Assembly (NCBI RefSeq): GCF_000424985.1
Contig: NZ_AUKX01000004.1
Span: 62,001 to 126,000, forward strand
DNA from: Arenibacter latericius DSM 15913
GTDB lineage: Bacteria; Bacteroidota; Bacteroidia; Flavobacteriales; Flavobacteriaceae
Direction: 5' to 3'
Length of the DNA: 64,000 nucleotides
This document shows, piece by piece, positions 43,076 through 52,208 of this stretch. A program made the translations under genes and the position numbers. The stretch's first letter is position 1, and every line of letters begins with the position of its first letter. The notes under the pieces were generated by a model. The model made no database searches and was not told where the DNA came from. It saw only the letters and a program-made list of their open reading frames with translations.

Positions 43076-44434
43076 ATGAAGACTTTTGAGGATTTAAATC
43101 TATCAAATCAATTAATATACGGAATTCAAGACCTAGGTTTTAACTCTCCAACTCCAATTCAGGAACAATCTTTTTCAGTAATTATGTCCGGAAAAGATAT
43201 GGTTGGGATTGCACAGACTGGAACGGGAAAGACCTTAGCCTATACCTTACCCATATTACAACAACTTAAATTTTCTAAACAAGTAAATCCACGTATACTT
43301 ATATTGGTGCCCACTAGGGAATTAGTAGTTCAGGTAGTAGAAAATATAGAAGCCTTTGCTAAATATACTAGTACTAGGGTTTGTGGCATTTATGGTGGAG
43401 CAAATATAAATACCCAACGGCAGGCTGTTGCACAGGGTTGTGATATCCTAGTAGCTACGCCAGGAAGGTTATATGATCTTTGTTTAGACCATACCGTAAA
43501 GCTAAGAGATGTAAAGAAACTAGTTATAGACGAGGTAGATGTAATGCTTGACTTAGGTTTCCGATTTCAAATTACCAATATCTTAGAGCTTGTTCCGCGC
43601 AAAAGACAAAATATTATGTTCTCTGCCACTATGACGGAGGATGTAGCTAAATTAATTGAAGATTTCTTTATAAGTCCAATTAAGGTTGCTATTGCAGTAA
43701 GTGGTGCCCCCTTAGCTAATATTGAACAAACCGCTTATAAGGTAGAAAACTTTTATACCAAAGTAAATTTATTGCTCTTTTTGGTAAAAGAAAAAACGAT
43801 TTATAATAAGGTATTAATTTTTGTCTCTAATAAAAGAAGTGCAGACCGTTTATTTGTGGCGATGCAGGAAGTTTTTGGTTCAGAAATAGGTGTTATACAC
43901 TCTAATAAGACTCAAAACTATAGATTGCGATCTATTGAACAGTTTGATGAAGGAAAGAATAGAATTCTAATTTCTACCGATATCATGGCAAGAGGTATTG
44001 ACCTAGATATGGTGAGTCACGTTATTAACTTTGATACACCCACTTATCCGGAAAATTACATCCACAGAATTGGTAGAACGGGTAGGGCAGAACGCAAAGG
44101 GAAATCTATTTTACTATTTACAGAGCGGGAAGAAGAATTTAAAATTGCTATTGAAGAATTGATGGACTATAAGATTCCTTTAAAAGCATTTCCAAAAGAA
44201 GTAAAAATATCTGAGGAATTAGTACCAGAAGAAAGACCTATAAGTGTGGAACCCAATTTCTCCCGTAGAACATCTGAGCAAGATGATGGAGGTGGTGCTT
44301 TTCATGAGAAATTAGAAAAAAATAAAAAAGTGAATCTTGGAGGTTCTTATAAAAGGACTATAGCTAAGAAGTATAAAAAACCATTAACGAGAGGGGATAA
44401 GAATATGACTAAAAGGTTTAAAAAAAGAAAGTAA
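43076..44434 (+). CDS. DEAD-box RNA helicase with DEVD motif II
   Basis: ATP-dependent RNA helicase of about 452 residues; start set at the ATG at 43076 because the promoter element covers the upstream TTG. The Q-motif FNSPTPIQEQSF, motif I AQTGTGKTLAYTLPIL, Ia PTREL, motif III SATM, motif V TDIMARGIDL and VI HRIGRTGRAERKG are present. Motif II is DEVDVMLDLGF, with Val replacing Ala of DEAD; that substitution is seen in some bacterial RhlE-like helicases and should retain activity. A basic, unstructured C-terminus (about 385-452) suggests RNA binding. Likely ribosome assembly or cold adaptation. Confidence 0.93.
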   Translation: MKTFEDLNLSNQLIYGIQDLGFNSPTPIQEQSFSVIMSGKDMVGIAQTGTGKTLAYTLPILQQLKFSKQVNPRILILVPTRELVVQVVENIEAFAKYTSTRVCGIYGGANINTQRQAVAQGCDILVATPGRLYDLCLDHTVKLRDVKKLVIDEVDVMLDLGFRFQITNILELVPRKRQNIMFSATMTEDVAKLIEDFFISPIKVAIAVSGAPLANIEQTAYKVENFYTKVNLLLFLVKEKTIYNKVLIFVSNKRSADRLFVAMQEVFGSEIGVIHSNKTQNYRLRSIEQFDEGKNRILISTDIMARGIDLDMVSHVINFDTPTYPENYIHRIGRTGRAERKGKSILLFTEREEEFKIAIEELMDYKIPLKAFPKEVKISEELVPEERPISVEPNFSRRTSEQDDGGGAFHEKLEKNKKVNLGGSYKRTIAKKYKKPLTRGDKNMTKRFKKRK

Positions 44435-44483
44435 TTACTTTTTAACCTTAGCATAATCTATCCTGAATAAAATTATATTGCTA

Positions 44484-44708
44484 ATGAATGGTGGGAACGA
44501 TCCCTTACACGGAAAAACCTTGGCCGTAATTCTAGAATCCTTAGTAGAGCACTATGGATGGGAAGAGTTGGGTACCAAAATAAATATTAGGTGTTTTAAT
44601 AATGACCCCTCTATTAAGTCTAGTTTAACCTTTTTAAGAAGGACTCCATGGGCAAGGGAAAAAGTAGAGCAACTCTACATAAAATCTATTAAAAAATTCA
44701 ATTCGTAA
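44484..44708 (+). CDS. VF530-family DNA-binding protein (DUF2132)
   Basis: A small 74-residue protein; start set at the ATG at 44484 ([15 protein letters not shown]) and not the TTG at 44478. It follows the VF530 pattern closely: [40 protein letters not shown] and [20 protein letters not shown]. The structure of a relative (Vibrio fischeri VF530) shows a small helical fold resembling DNA-binding proteins; cellular role unknown. It follows the helicase gene by 49 bp and may be co-transcribed, and is followed by a long imperfect hairpin. Confidence 0.9.
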   Translation: MNGGNDPLHGKTLAVILESLVEHYGWEELGTKINIRCFNNDPSIKSSLTFLRRTPWAREKVEQLYIKSIKKFNS

Positions 44709-44711
44709 CAC

Positions 44712-44785
44712 CTTGCCGCTAAAAAGATAGATTGGAATTGGGATATAGAGGTAATAACTATAACCCAATATACGTTTTTAGCAAG
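44712..44785 (+). ncRNA. Long imperfect stem-loop, possible terminator or small RNA
   Basis: Four segments pair in register: CTTG (44712-44715) with CAAG (44782-44785), CTAAAAA (44719-44725) with TTTTTAG (44775-44781), TTGGG (44738-44742) with CCCAA (44764-44768), and ATAG (44745-44748) with CTAT (44758-44761). It starts 4 bp after the VF530 stop. No T-run follows directly, so it is not a standard terminator. Class unknown. Confidence 0.35.
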
Positions 44786-44954
44786 TACTTAATTCATTCT
44801 GCACGGCTAGCACCTTATAATCATAAGAATAGGGTTGTAAGAGCATGAAGACATGTTATTATTAGCAATCTTAACTTATAGAAAATGGAATTTAATATTA
44901 TATTTAAATTTTCAGTATTAAAATCAAACAATCAAAAACAACCAAACTTAAATA

Positions 44955-45947
44955 ATGAAATCATTTAGTGTAGAAGAAATCTGTGAACTTTTAGATGGTG
45001 AGCTCCAAGGGAGCTATAACAAAGAAATTACTGGTGCAGAGCAAATAGATCGCGCCAAAAGTCAACAAATAACCTTTATTAGCTCTGCTAAATACGCAAG
45101 GCAATGGGAAGCCTCAGAAGCTAGTGCAGCTATAGTAAAAAAGAACATATCTATATTTCCAGGTATTAATCGTGCTTTTATAAAAGTAGAGAACCCAGAC
45201 CTAGCCATGGCAAAGCTATTGGAGGCTTTTGCGCCTGAAGGGCCTGTAATGGAAGAAGAAATACATCCTATGGCAACTGTACACCCTACTGCCACTTTAG
45301 GGAAGGGCTGTAAAATAGGAGCAGGGTGTTATATAGGTAAAAATGTTGTGTTAGGGGATGGGGTAATCCTATACCCGAATGTTTCTATTTTTGATGAGAC
45401 TACTATTGGAAACCATACCGTGGTGTGGTCTGGGACTGTTATTAGAGAACGAAGCGTTATTGGTGCACATTGTATTTTTCATATTAATGTGAGTATTGGC
45501 GCTGATGGTTTTGGATATAGACCTAGTGATGATGGTAGGGGATTAGTAAAAATACCCCAGATAGGAAATGTTATTATTGGGGATTATGTAGAAATTGGCG
45601 CCAATTCTTGTGTAGATAGGGGTAAGATTAGCTCTACCATAGTAGGTGACGGATGTAAAATAGACAATTTGGTGCAAATTGCTCATAATTGTGTAATGGG
45701 AAGATCTTGTATTATGGCCGGACATAGTGGTCTAGCCGGATCGGTTACTTTAGGAGATGGTGTGATTATAGGAGGAAGTGCTTCTATAAAAGACCATACT
45801 ACCATAAACTCCGGTGCAATTGTAGGTGCCGGATCTGGTGTTATGAATGATGTATCGCCTGGTAAAACCGTTTTAGGGTATCCTGCGACCGACTCAAGGG
45901 AGATGTTAAAACAATGGGCTACACTAAGAAAATTAGCCAGAAACTAA
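44955..45947 (+). CDS. lpxD: UDP-3-O-(3-hydroxyacyl)glucosamine N-acyltransferase
   Basis: Third step of lipid A synthesis, in the cytoplasm: N-acylation of UDP-3-O-acylglucosamine from hydroxyacyl-ACP. The 330-residue trimeric enzyme has the N-terminal uridine-binding domain (1-105, MKSFSVEEICELLDGELQGS) and the left-handed beta-helix of hexapeptide repeats (about 110-305). VQIAHNCVMGRSCIMAGHSG (about 235-254) carries the catalytic His. An additional LpxD paralogue in Bacteroidota is usually linked to lpxC/fabZ; this copy stands alone, so it could be the second paralogue. The N-terminal domain is intact. Confidence 0.92.
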   Translation: MKSFSVEEICELLDGELQGSYNKEITGAEQIDRAKSQQITFISSAKYARQWEASEASAAIVKKNISIFPGINRAFIKVENPDLAMAKLLEAFAPEGPVMEEEIHPMATVHPTATLGKGCKIGAGCYIGKNVVLGDGVILYPNVSIFDETTIGNHTVVWSGTVIRERSVIGAHCIFHINVSIGADGFGYRPSDDGRGLVKIPQIGNVIIGDYVEIGANSCVDRGKISSTIVGDGCKIDNLVQIAHNCVMGRSCIMAGHSGLAGSVTLGDGVIIGGSASIKDHTTINSGAIVGAGSGVMNDVSPGKTVLGYPATDSREMLKQWATLRKLARN

Positions 45948-46031
45948 AAAAGCGAAACAATTTAGATAAGTTTTAAGACAATCGGCTCTGTTTTTTTTAG
46001 AAAATATTCGTGAAACACTCCACAAAGTGCG

Positions 46032-46039
46032 TAATTTTG
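46032..46039 (+). promoter_or_regulatory. Bacteroidota -7 element of the superfamily II helicase gene
   Basis: TAATTTTG is an exact TAnnTTTG match 28 bp before the start codon at 46068, a typical short leader. The -33 element is not a clean TTTG. Confidence 0.45.
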
Positions 46040-46067
46040 CAGCTCTATTAAAAAAGATAAGGAAATT

Positions 46068-47627
46068 ATGTCGGAGATTTCGATTGCAGATGCTATTGTA
46101 GAAAAGAAAACAGATAAAGAATTATATGACTATCAAAAAGGAGCGATAGATAAGATTTTTGATAAGTTTGAAAGTGCTCCCGACGATTACCATCTTTTAT
46201 ATCAATTACCCACCGGAGGTGGAAAAACAGTTATATTCTCTGAAATAGTTAGACAATACCTAAAACATCATCAGAAGAAGGTATTAATAATGACGCATAG
46301 ATTAGAGCTATGTAAGCAGACTTCCAATATGCTGAGCAGTTTTGGCGTTACCAATAAGGTTGTTGATAGTAAGGCTAATTTAGACGATCAAGATCAATAT
46401 AGCTGTTTTGTGGCTATGGTAGAAACCCTGAACAACAGGTTGCAGGATGATAAATTGGACATCTCCGATGTTGGATTGGTTATTATTGATGAAGCGCATT
46501 ACAATTCCTTTACAAAACTTTTTAAGTTTTTTGAGAGCTCCTTTATCTTAGGGGTAACGGCAACGCCATTGAGTTCTAATAAGGACTTGCCGATGAAGGA
46601 TAATTATGACGAGTTAATTGTTGGGGAAACTATTGCGTCTCTTATTGAAAATGAGTTTTTGGCCAAAGCAGAATTCATTTCCTATAATATGGGACTAACC
46701 GCCTTAGAAGTAGGATCTAATGGGGATTATACTGTAAAATCTTCCGAAGATCTGTATAACAACAGTCAAATGTTAAGTAAGCTCTTAGAAGCTTATGAAA
46801 AAAATTCCAAAGGAAAGAAAACCTTAATTTTTAATAACGGTATTAATACCTCGCTTCATGTATATGAAACATTTAGAGCGGCTGGGTATCCAATAGCACA
46901 TTTGGATAATACCGCTACTAAAAAACAACGTAAAGCTATTCTGAAGTGGTTTAATACAACTCCTGACGCCATATTAACCTCGGTAAGTATACTTACTACA
47001 GGTTTTGACGAACCTTCAATAGAAACCATTATTTTGAATCGTGCTACAAAATCCCTTACCCTGTATTACCAGATGATTGGGCGTGGTTCTAGGATATTGA
47101 ACAATAAATCTACCTTCACAGTAATCGATTTAGGGAATAATTACCATCGTTTTGGACCTTGGGGAGCTGATTTAGATTGGCAAGCTATCTTTAAATCTCC
47201 TAATTTCTATGCAGATAGGATTATTAGTGACGAGGAGTTAGAGAGCACATTTAAATGGGAGATGCCTGAAGACTTACGAGCAGAATTCGCCAAGTCCGAA
47301 GATGTATATTTTGATATTAAAGAAACCTATGTAGACTCTGTAAGAAATGGAGAATCATCTAAGGTGGTTCTGGAACGGTCTATTATGCAACATGCAAGAA
47401 TATGTGTAGAAAATAGTGAGGATGTTTATGATGCACTTGCGCTTGCAAAAATGTTAGGGCCAGATATAGAAGATAGGATACAACGCTATGCCAAGTGTAT
47501 CAGTAAGAGTACCTTTAACTTTTTAAAATGGCTAAAAGAAGATTATCGCAAAAAATTACATACGTATATACGTAAGAATTTCGATACTATTTATGAGGAT
47601 ATTCATGGATACCCTCCAGAAGACTAA
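46068..47627 (+). CDS. Superfamily II DEAD/DEAH-type helicase
   Basis: A 519-residue ATPase with ResIII/UvrB-like helicase motifs: Walker A LPTGGGKTVIFSEIVRQYL (about residues 47-65), the DEAH box in LVIIDEAHYNSF, motif III GVTATPLSSN, motif V TGFDEPSIETIIL and motif VI QMIGRGSRIL. The C-terminal region (about 390-519) is specific to this Bacteroidota family and unannotated. Nucleic-acid substrate (DNA or RNA) is not obvious; it resembles the type called DEAD/DEAH box helicase with no restriction partner nearby. It is monocistronic: the -7 element lies before it and a terminator after it. Confidence 0.9.
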   Translation: MSEISIADAIVEKKTDKELYDYQKGAIDKIFDKFESAPDDYHLLYQLPTGGGKTVIFSEIVRQYLKHHQKKVLIMTHRLELCKQTSNMLSSFGVTNKVVDSKANLDDQDQYSCFVAMVETLNNRLQDDKLDISDVGLVIIDEAHYNSFTKLFKFFESSFILGVTATPLSSNKDLPMKDNYDELIVGETIASLIENEFLAKAEFISYNMGLTALEVGSNGDYTVKSSEDLYNNSQMLSKLLEAYEKNSKGKKTLIFNNGINTSLHVYETFRAAGYPIAHLDNTATKKQRKAILKWFNTTPDAILTSVSILTTGFDEPSIETIILNRATKSLTLYYQMIGRGSRILNNKSTFTVIDLGNNYHRFGPWGADLDWQAIFKSPNFYADRIISDEELESTFKWEMPEDLRAEFAKSEDVYFDIKETYVDSVRNGESSKVVLERSIMQHARICVENSEDVYDALALAKMLGPDIEDRIQRYAKCISKSTFNFLKWLKEDYRKKLHTYIRKNFDTIYEDIHGYPPED

Positions 47628-47985
47628 TTAAATAGAATAAAACAATATTATTAGGTGCTCAGCATCACTACAAAAATAAACCCTTACCACAATCGGTAAG
47701 GGTTTTCTATTTGCTTAAACCTAGAGAGTTAAAAAGATATTGTACGTTAGTTTTTTTTCTATGCCACATTTCTACTATCTTTAAAACACTTCCCGCTAAT
47801 AGCATTAACTGATTAATTTAGTTGGTATATACTGTTTCATAATAGTTAGGGAAAGTGGTAATACCTCCTCCCCGTTAATTTTCTCAGGGTTAATTCATGA
47901 GAATTATATCCTGAACTCCCAATATTATTTTTAAGGGAGAGTGCAAAGTATTAGATCTCCATAGCAGTTATAAATACCACTAGAT
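47628..47985 (+). other. Spacer with terminator, otherwise empty
   Basis: The 358-bp gap holds the helicase terminator at 47678-47706. The rest, up to the start of the M19 peptidase gene, is AT-rich with no ORF or RNA seen. Confidence 0.55.
47678..47706 (+). terminator. Terminator of the superfamily II helicase gene
   Basis: AAACCCTTACC (47678-47688), ACAATC loop, GGTAAGGGTTT (47695-47705) then T: an 11-bp stem 51 bp after the stop. Confidence 0.85.
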
Positions 47986-49434
47986 ATGCAAAATAATTAT
48001 TTAGATTTTCATTGTCATCCAGCCATTAAGCCATTTGGTAAAAGTTTTAATAGAAAACCCACGGGGGAGAATTCTGCCAATAGGAACAGAGTAAGAAGTA
48101 TTTGGAGGTATAATCCACCTACTTTGATGGATAAATTATTGAATTATTTAATAGGGGTAACTAAATTCTCCCAAGCTAATTTTTCTAGTTTGTCCTACGG
48201 AGGTGTTAGTGTTGTATGTGTATCTCTATCTCCAATTGAAAAATATTTTTTTCGAAATAAGATGACAAACGAATTTATTCTGGACATCGCTGCCAATTTT
48301 GCAACTGGGGTAGGGAAGAAACGTGTAGACCATATTCAGGGGATTAAAGACTACTTTAAAGATCTTGAGAAAGAACTTAAATATTACCAAGAATTAGATG
48401 GAACTATAATTCGTTTGCCTGAAGGTAAATTTAGATATAAGTTGGTGAACTCCTTTAAAGAGATAGAAGCTATAAGACTAGTAGAGGAAGAACTAGATTC
48501 AGCTATACAAACCATCTGTGTGGTTTTAAGTATAGAGGGGATGCATGTGTTATTATCTAATGTGGATAAAACCCCAACAGAAGAAGAATTGCTAAAAAAC
48601 CTTATGAAAATCAAGGCATGGAAAAATCCTCCATTTTTTGTTGGAATAGCACATCATTTTTGGAATCATTTATGTGGGCATGCAGAGAGCCTTACGGGAA
48701 TCATTAAAAAGCATACCGATCAAGGAGAAGGTCTTAATATGGGAATCACCCAACTGGGGAAATCAATTATAAAAAACTTGCTAGATACCCGTAATGGGAA
48801 ACGGATCCTAATTGATATTAAACATATGAGCCCTGCTTCTAGAAATGAATATTACCATATGTTAGACACTAATCCCGAGTATAAGGATATTCCAATAATT
48901 GTAAGTCATGGTGCCACAAACGGACTTATCTCATCAACCAACAGAACTCAAGGCAGACCAAGAACGGCAAGTAAATTGAATCCCGTAGATATTAATTTTT
49001 TTGATGAAGAAATTATTAGGATCGCCAAAACCAAAGGTATTTTTGGTTTGCAACTAGATGAGAGGAGAGTGGCTAGTAAAAAGACCCTAAGGAATATAAA
49101 AAAATCTGTTCATCGGAATAAAATAATGCATTATCGTTCAGAATTGATATGGAACCAGGTACAACATATTGCAGAGCTCCTAGATGCCGAAGGTATTTTT
49201 GCATGGGACTGCCTTGTAATAGGTTCGGATTTTGACGGTATAGTAAATCCACTTAACGGATTTTGGACTTCAGAAGAGTTGCCTTATCTAGCAGATTTCT
49301 TGGAAAGGCACGCTTTTAATTATGTTCAAAATAACCCTTTTAGGTTAGCTGAAAATAATTTAAATGCCGATGAAATTATTGCTAGAATAATGGGACTTAA
49401 TGGGAATAGATTTTTAAAAGATAATTTTAAATAA
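47986..49434 (+). CDS. Membrane-dipeptidase-like (M19 family) amidohydrolase
   Basis: A 482-residue metal-dependent amidohydrolase. N-terminal LDFHCHPAIKPFG supplies the first metal ligands of the M19 dipeptidase fold (H-x-H/D pattern), VVLSIEGMHVLLSN provides a bridging Glu region, FVGIAHHFWNHLCGHA carries metal-site histidines, PIIVSHGATNGL and VIGSDFDGIVNPLNG the late-barrel His and Asp. It lacks a signal peptide, unlike the secreted renal-type dipeptidases. Longer than the usual 350-400 residues owing to inserts at about 90-170. Probably hydrolyses dipeptides or a related amide; exact substrate unknown. Monocistronic. Confidence 0.82.
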   Translation: MQNNYLDFHCHPAIKPFGKSFNRKPTGENSANRNRVRSIWRYNPPTLMDKLLNYLIGVTKFSQANFSSLSYGGVSVVCVSLSPIEKYFFRNKMTNEFILDIAANFATGVGKKRVDHIQGIKDYFKDLEKELKYYQELDGTIIRLPEGKFRYKLVNSFKEIEAIRLVEEELDSAIQTICVVLSIEGMHVLLSNVDKTPTEEELLKNLMKIKAWKNPPFFVGIAHHFWNHLCGHAESLTGIIKKHTDQGEGLNMGITQLGKSIIKNLLDTRNGKRILIDIKHMSPASRNEYYHMLDTNPEYKDIPIIVSHGATNGLISSTNRTQGRPRTASKLNPVDINFFDEEIIRIAKTKGIFGLQLDERRVASKKTLRNIKKSVHRNKIMHYRSELIWNQVQHIAELLDAEGIFAWDCLVIGSDFDGIVNPLNGFWTSEELPYLADFLERHAFNYVQNNPFRLAENNLNADEIIARIMGLNGNRFLKDNFK

Positions 49435-49888
49435 AACTTATAGAATAGGTTTTGTATAGTCTTTCACCGTAGATATTAATGATTGATAGACGGTTAATCA
49501 TTATACTTTTTCGTTCCTATTTTAAGTTTTTATATTATTATTGATAAGTGGAACATCAAATAAAATCGTATGTAAAAATAGCTGATTTATTATTTCATTG
49601 TATGGATTGATGTCCATCAATTGTAATCATATTTAACAGTAACATATACAGCTTTTTATGCATTTTTACTTAAAGTTGTGTTTGCATTACCTAAGAAATT
49701 ATATAATAGCTCTTGTTATTAATAAATTGCAACTTTAAAAATATATAATTTATACCTGGCTCACGGTAATGATCCGATAGTAAACTAGGGAAGTCGTTTC
49801 TATTTTTAACAATTTCACATTTTTTTAGAAGAGTTAAAATCTGTCCAAAAAATTAGGTAACTTAGCTTCATACACTAAATAACAAACC
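49435..49888 (+). other. 454-bp spacer, no gene seen
   Basis: A strongly AT-rich region before the LemA gene. No ORF above 40 codons with coding character, no stable long hairpin and no exact TAnnTTTG were found; TAACTTAG near 49858 is a weak -7-like sequence that would suit the LemA start at 49889. Confidence 0.5.
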
Positions 49889-50449
49889 ATGACAACCTTT
49901 ATTATTTTTTTAATTTTTATAGCGCTACTTGCGTTTTTTCTAATACATGTTTACAATAATTTTGTACGCCTAAGAAATTTAGTGAAAGACGCTTGGAGCA
50001 ATATTGATGTCGCTTTAAAACGTAGATATGATCTAATCCCTAATTTGGTAGAGACAGTAAAAGGTTATGCCACTCACGAAAAATCTACTTTGGAAGCTGT
50101 TATTAATGCGAGAAATGCTGCATTGGCAGTTCCTTCTGGAGATATTAATTCTCAAATTAAGGCAGAACAAACTTTACAACGAAGTTTAGGAGGGATTTTT
50201 GCATTAGGAGAAGCTTACCCTGAACTAAAGGCAAATGTAAATTATTTGGATCTTCAGGAAAAACTAAATGATATTGAAGAAAATTTGGAGCGAGCTCGTA
50301 GATATTACAATGGAACTGTACGAGAGAATAATACTTATGGTGAAAGTATGCCTGGTGTATTGGTCGCTAGTTTGTTTAAATATCAGAAATTCGACTATTA
50401 TGAGGTAGACGAGGCAAGTAGGGCTAATGTAAAAGTAGATTTTAAATAA
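49889..50449 (+). CDS. LemA-family membrane protein
   Basis: A 186-residue protein with an N-terminal membrane anchor (FIIFLIFIALLAFFLIHVYN, about residues 4-23) and the LemA helical domain: VRLRNLVKDAWSNIDVALKR, RYDLIPNLVETVKGYATHEK and NLERARRYYNGTVRENN, ending with FKYQKFDYYEVDE. Role of LemA is not settled; it often pairs with DUF2207 or TPM-domain membrane proteins. Here the stop and the next start overlap by 1 bp (TAATG), so it forms a translationally coupled pair with the DUF2207 protein. Confidence 0.93.
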   Translation: MTTFIIFLIFIALLAFFLIHVYNNFVRLRNLVKDAWSNIDVALKRRYDLIPNLVETVKGYATHEKSTLEAVINARNAALAVPSGDINSQIKAEQTLQRSLGGIFALGEAYPELKANVNYLDLQEKLNDIEENLERARRYYNGTVRENNTYGESMPGVLVASLFKYQKFDYYEVDEASRANVKVDFK

Positions 50450-52137
50450 TGATAAAAACTATTTCACTCCTTCTGTTTCTCCTGTGCTTTTCTATTGGAA
50501 ATACTCAGGATATTGTTGTAAATAATTATTCTGTTAACATTACTATTCATAAAGAGGGTTATTTTGATGTTGTAGAAAATTATGATGTAAACTTTGGTAT
50601 TCCATCAAAGGGTATTTTTAGAAACATTCAAACTAAGTATGAGCTTGCGGATTCCACTGGCACTACTACAAGAAAAATTAGGATAGATAATATAGATGTT
50701 CCAAACTATAAATTTGATAAGCCATTTGATTTTGTTCAGAAATTTCAAGACAACTTAGAAATAAAGATAGGGGACAAGGACGTAACTGTAATTGGGCCTC
50801 AGCATTATGAGATCCGATATAGGGTGTATAATGCTTTTATCTTTACAGATGCAGATATTCAGTTTTATTGGAATATTAAACCAGATGGATGGGATGCAAA
50901 TTTTAATCAGATTAATTTTACAGTCCATGTTCCCGATGATGTTTATTTAAGTAAGGAGAATAGTTTTGTATATTCTGGTGATAGAGGAACTACAGGGCGC
51001 AGTAAGGAATTTGAGACCTACTATTCTAACAGCGAATTTTCTGGAGCTAGCAAATCGGGCTTTGTTTCCTATCCCGATCAAAGTGTTACTGTTTTAATTA
51101 ATATGCCCGTGGGAGCCATAGAGGAGTACAAGCCTTTTTGGCCATTTTGGACAAATTATGGATATGTATTTTTGATTGGTATTTTATTAAGTGCTTTTAC
51201 CTGGGTATGGTGGATTTTTGGAAAGGATGAAAGGGTAATTGCAACCACAACTTATTATCCTCCAGAAAATATAAATCCTGCAATGGCTGGTTTTCTAATA
51301 AACGATAGAGAAGATAACTCAGATTTAATTTCTCTTTTTCCTTATTGGGGTGAAAAGGGGCTGATTAGATTGGAAGAAATTCCCAAAAAAGGATGGTTTG
51401 GGTCCAAAGACACTAAAATTATTAAGCTTAAATCCTTACCAATTGATGCTACAGATTATGAAAGAGTAATATTCTCAGGATTATTTAGTGACACGGGAAC
51501 AGAATCTGAGGAGGTATTAATTAGTAGTCTAAAAGATACGTTTTATACTAAAATGAGTAAGGCAAGGGAATTGCTTAAAGATAGTGCACAACCTTATTAT
51601 GAAGGCGAGTCTAAAAAGGTACAGGGCATCTTATATGTTGTTTTAATCTTGTTAGATATTGTTCTTACCATTATAGCATTATTTTTATGGGGCCCAATTG
51701 GAGCGGGTGCTTTGCTTATCACCTGTGTGGTACTCATCTACGTAAATAAATTTATGGTAAAAAAGAATGAGAAGGGGAACCGACTTTTTTCAGAATTGAA
51801 GGGGTTTAAACGTTTTATTAAAGTTGCAGAAGAAAATAAACTAAAAATGCTTCTCCAAGACGATCCCCATTATTTTGAAAATACTATGGGATATGCCTTG
51901 GCCTTTGGAATGTTTACTAAATGGGCGAAAAAATTTGATTCTTTAGATATCCCACCTCCAAATTGGTATACAGGACATAGTACCACAGGAATGAGAGGTT
52001 TTTCAAAATCTTTTTCTAGTTCCATGGGGAGTGCGAAATCTAATATGGTTAGTTCCCCATCTAGTTCTGGAGGAAGTTCTTCCGGTGGAGGATCTTCTGG
52101 TGGAGGATTTGGCGGAGGAGGCGGAGGTAGATGGTAG
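50449..52137 (+). CDS. DUF2207 membrane protein with Gly/Ser-rich tail
   Basis: A 562-residue exported membrane protein. Signal peptide MIKTISLLLFLLCFSIG then NTQD; beta-rich outer domain (about 22-225) beginning VNNYSVNITIHKEGYFDVVE as in DUF2207; membrane segments at about 235-256 (YVFLIGILLSAFTWVWWIF) and a pair near 395-435; then a cytoplasmic domain to 520. The tail (about 530-562) is almost only Gly and Ser (SSSGGGSSGGGFGGGGGG) and ends RW, as in many TPM/DUF2207 proteins. It is coupled to LemA. Function unknown, probably envelope quality control. Confidence 0.9.
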   Translation: MIKTISLLLFLLCFSIGNTQDIVVNNYSVNITIHKEGYFDVVENYDVNFGIPSKGIFRNIQTKYELADSTGTTTRKIRIDNIDVPNYKFDKPFDFVQKFQDNLEIKIGDKDVTVIGPQHYEIRYRVYNAFIFTDADIQFYWNIKPDGWDANFNQINFTVHVPDDVYLSKENSFVYSGDRGTTGRSKEFETYYSNSEFSGASKSGFVSYPDQSVTVLINMPVGAIEEYKPFWPFWTNYGYVFLIGILLSAFTWVWWIFGKDERVIATTTYYPPENINPAMAGFLINDREDNSDLISLFPYWGEKGLIRLEEIPKKGWFGSKDTKIIKLKSLPIDATDYERVIFSGLFSDTGTESEEVLISSLKDTFYTKMSKARELLKDSAQPYYEGESKKVQGILYVVLILLDIVLTIIALFLWGPIGAGALLITCVVLIYVNKFMVKKNEKGNRLFSELKGFKRFIKVAEENKLKMLLQDDPHYFENTMGYALAFGMFTKWAKKFDSLDIPPPNWYTGHSTTGMRGFSKSFSSSMGSAKSNMVSSPSSSGGSSSGGGSSGGGFGGGGGGRW

Positions 52138-52208
52138 CTAGGAATAAAGGGATTTCTACTTACTTATTCTTACCTTTGTTTATTTGTTAATTCATTTCCG
52201 TTCCGTTA

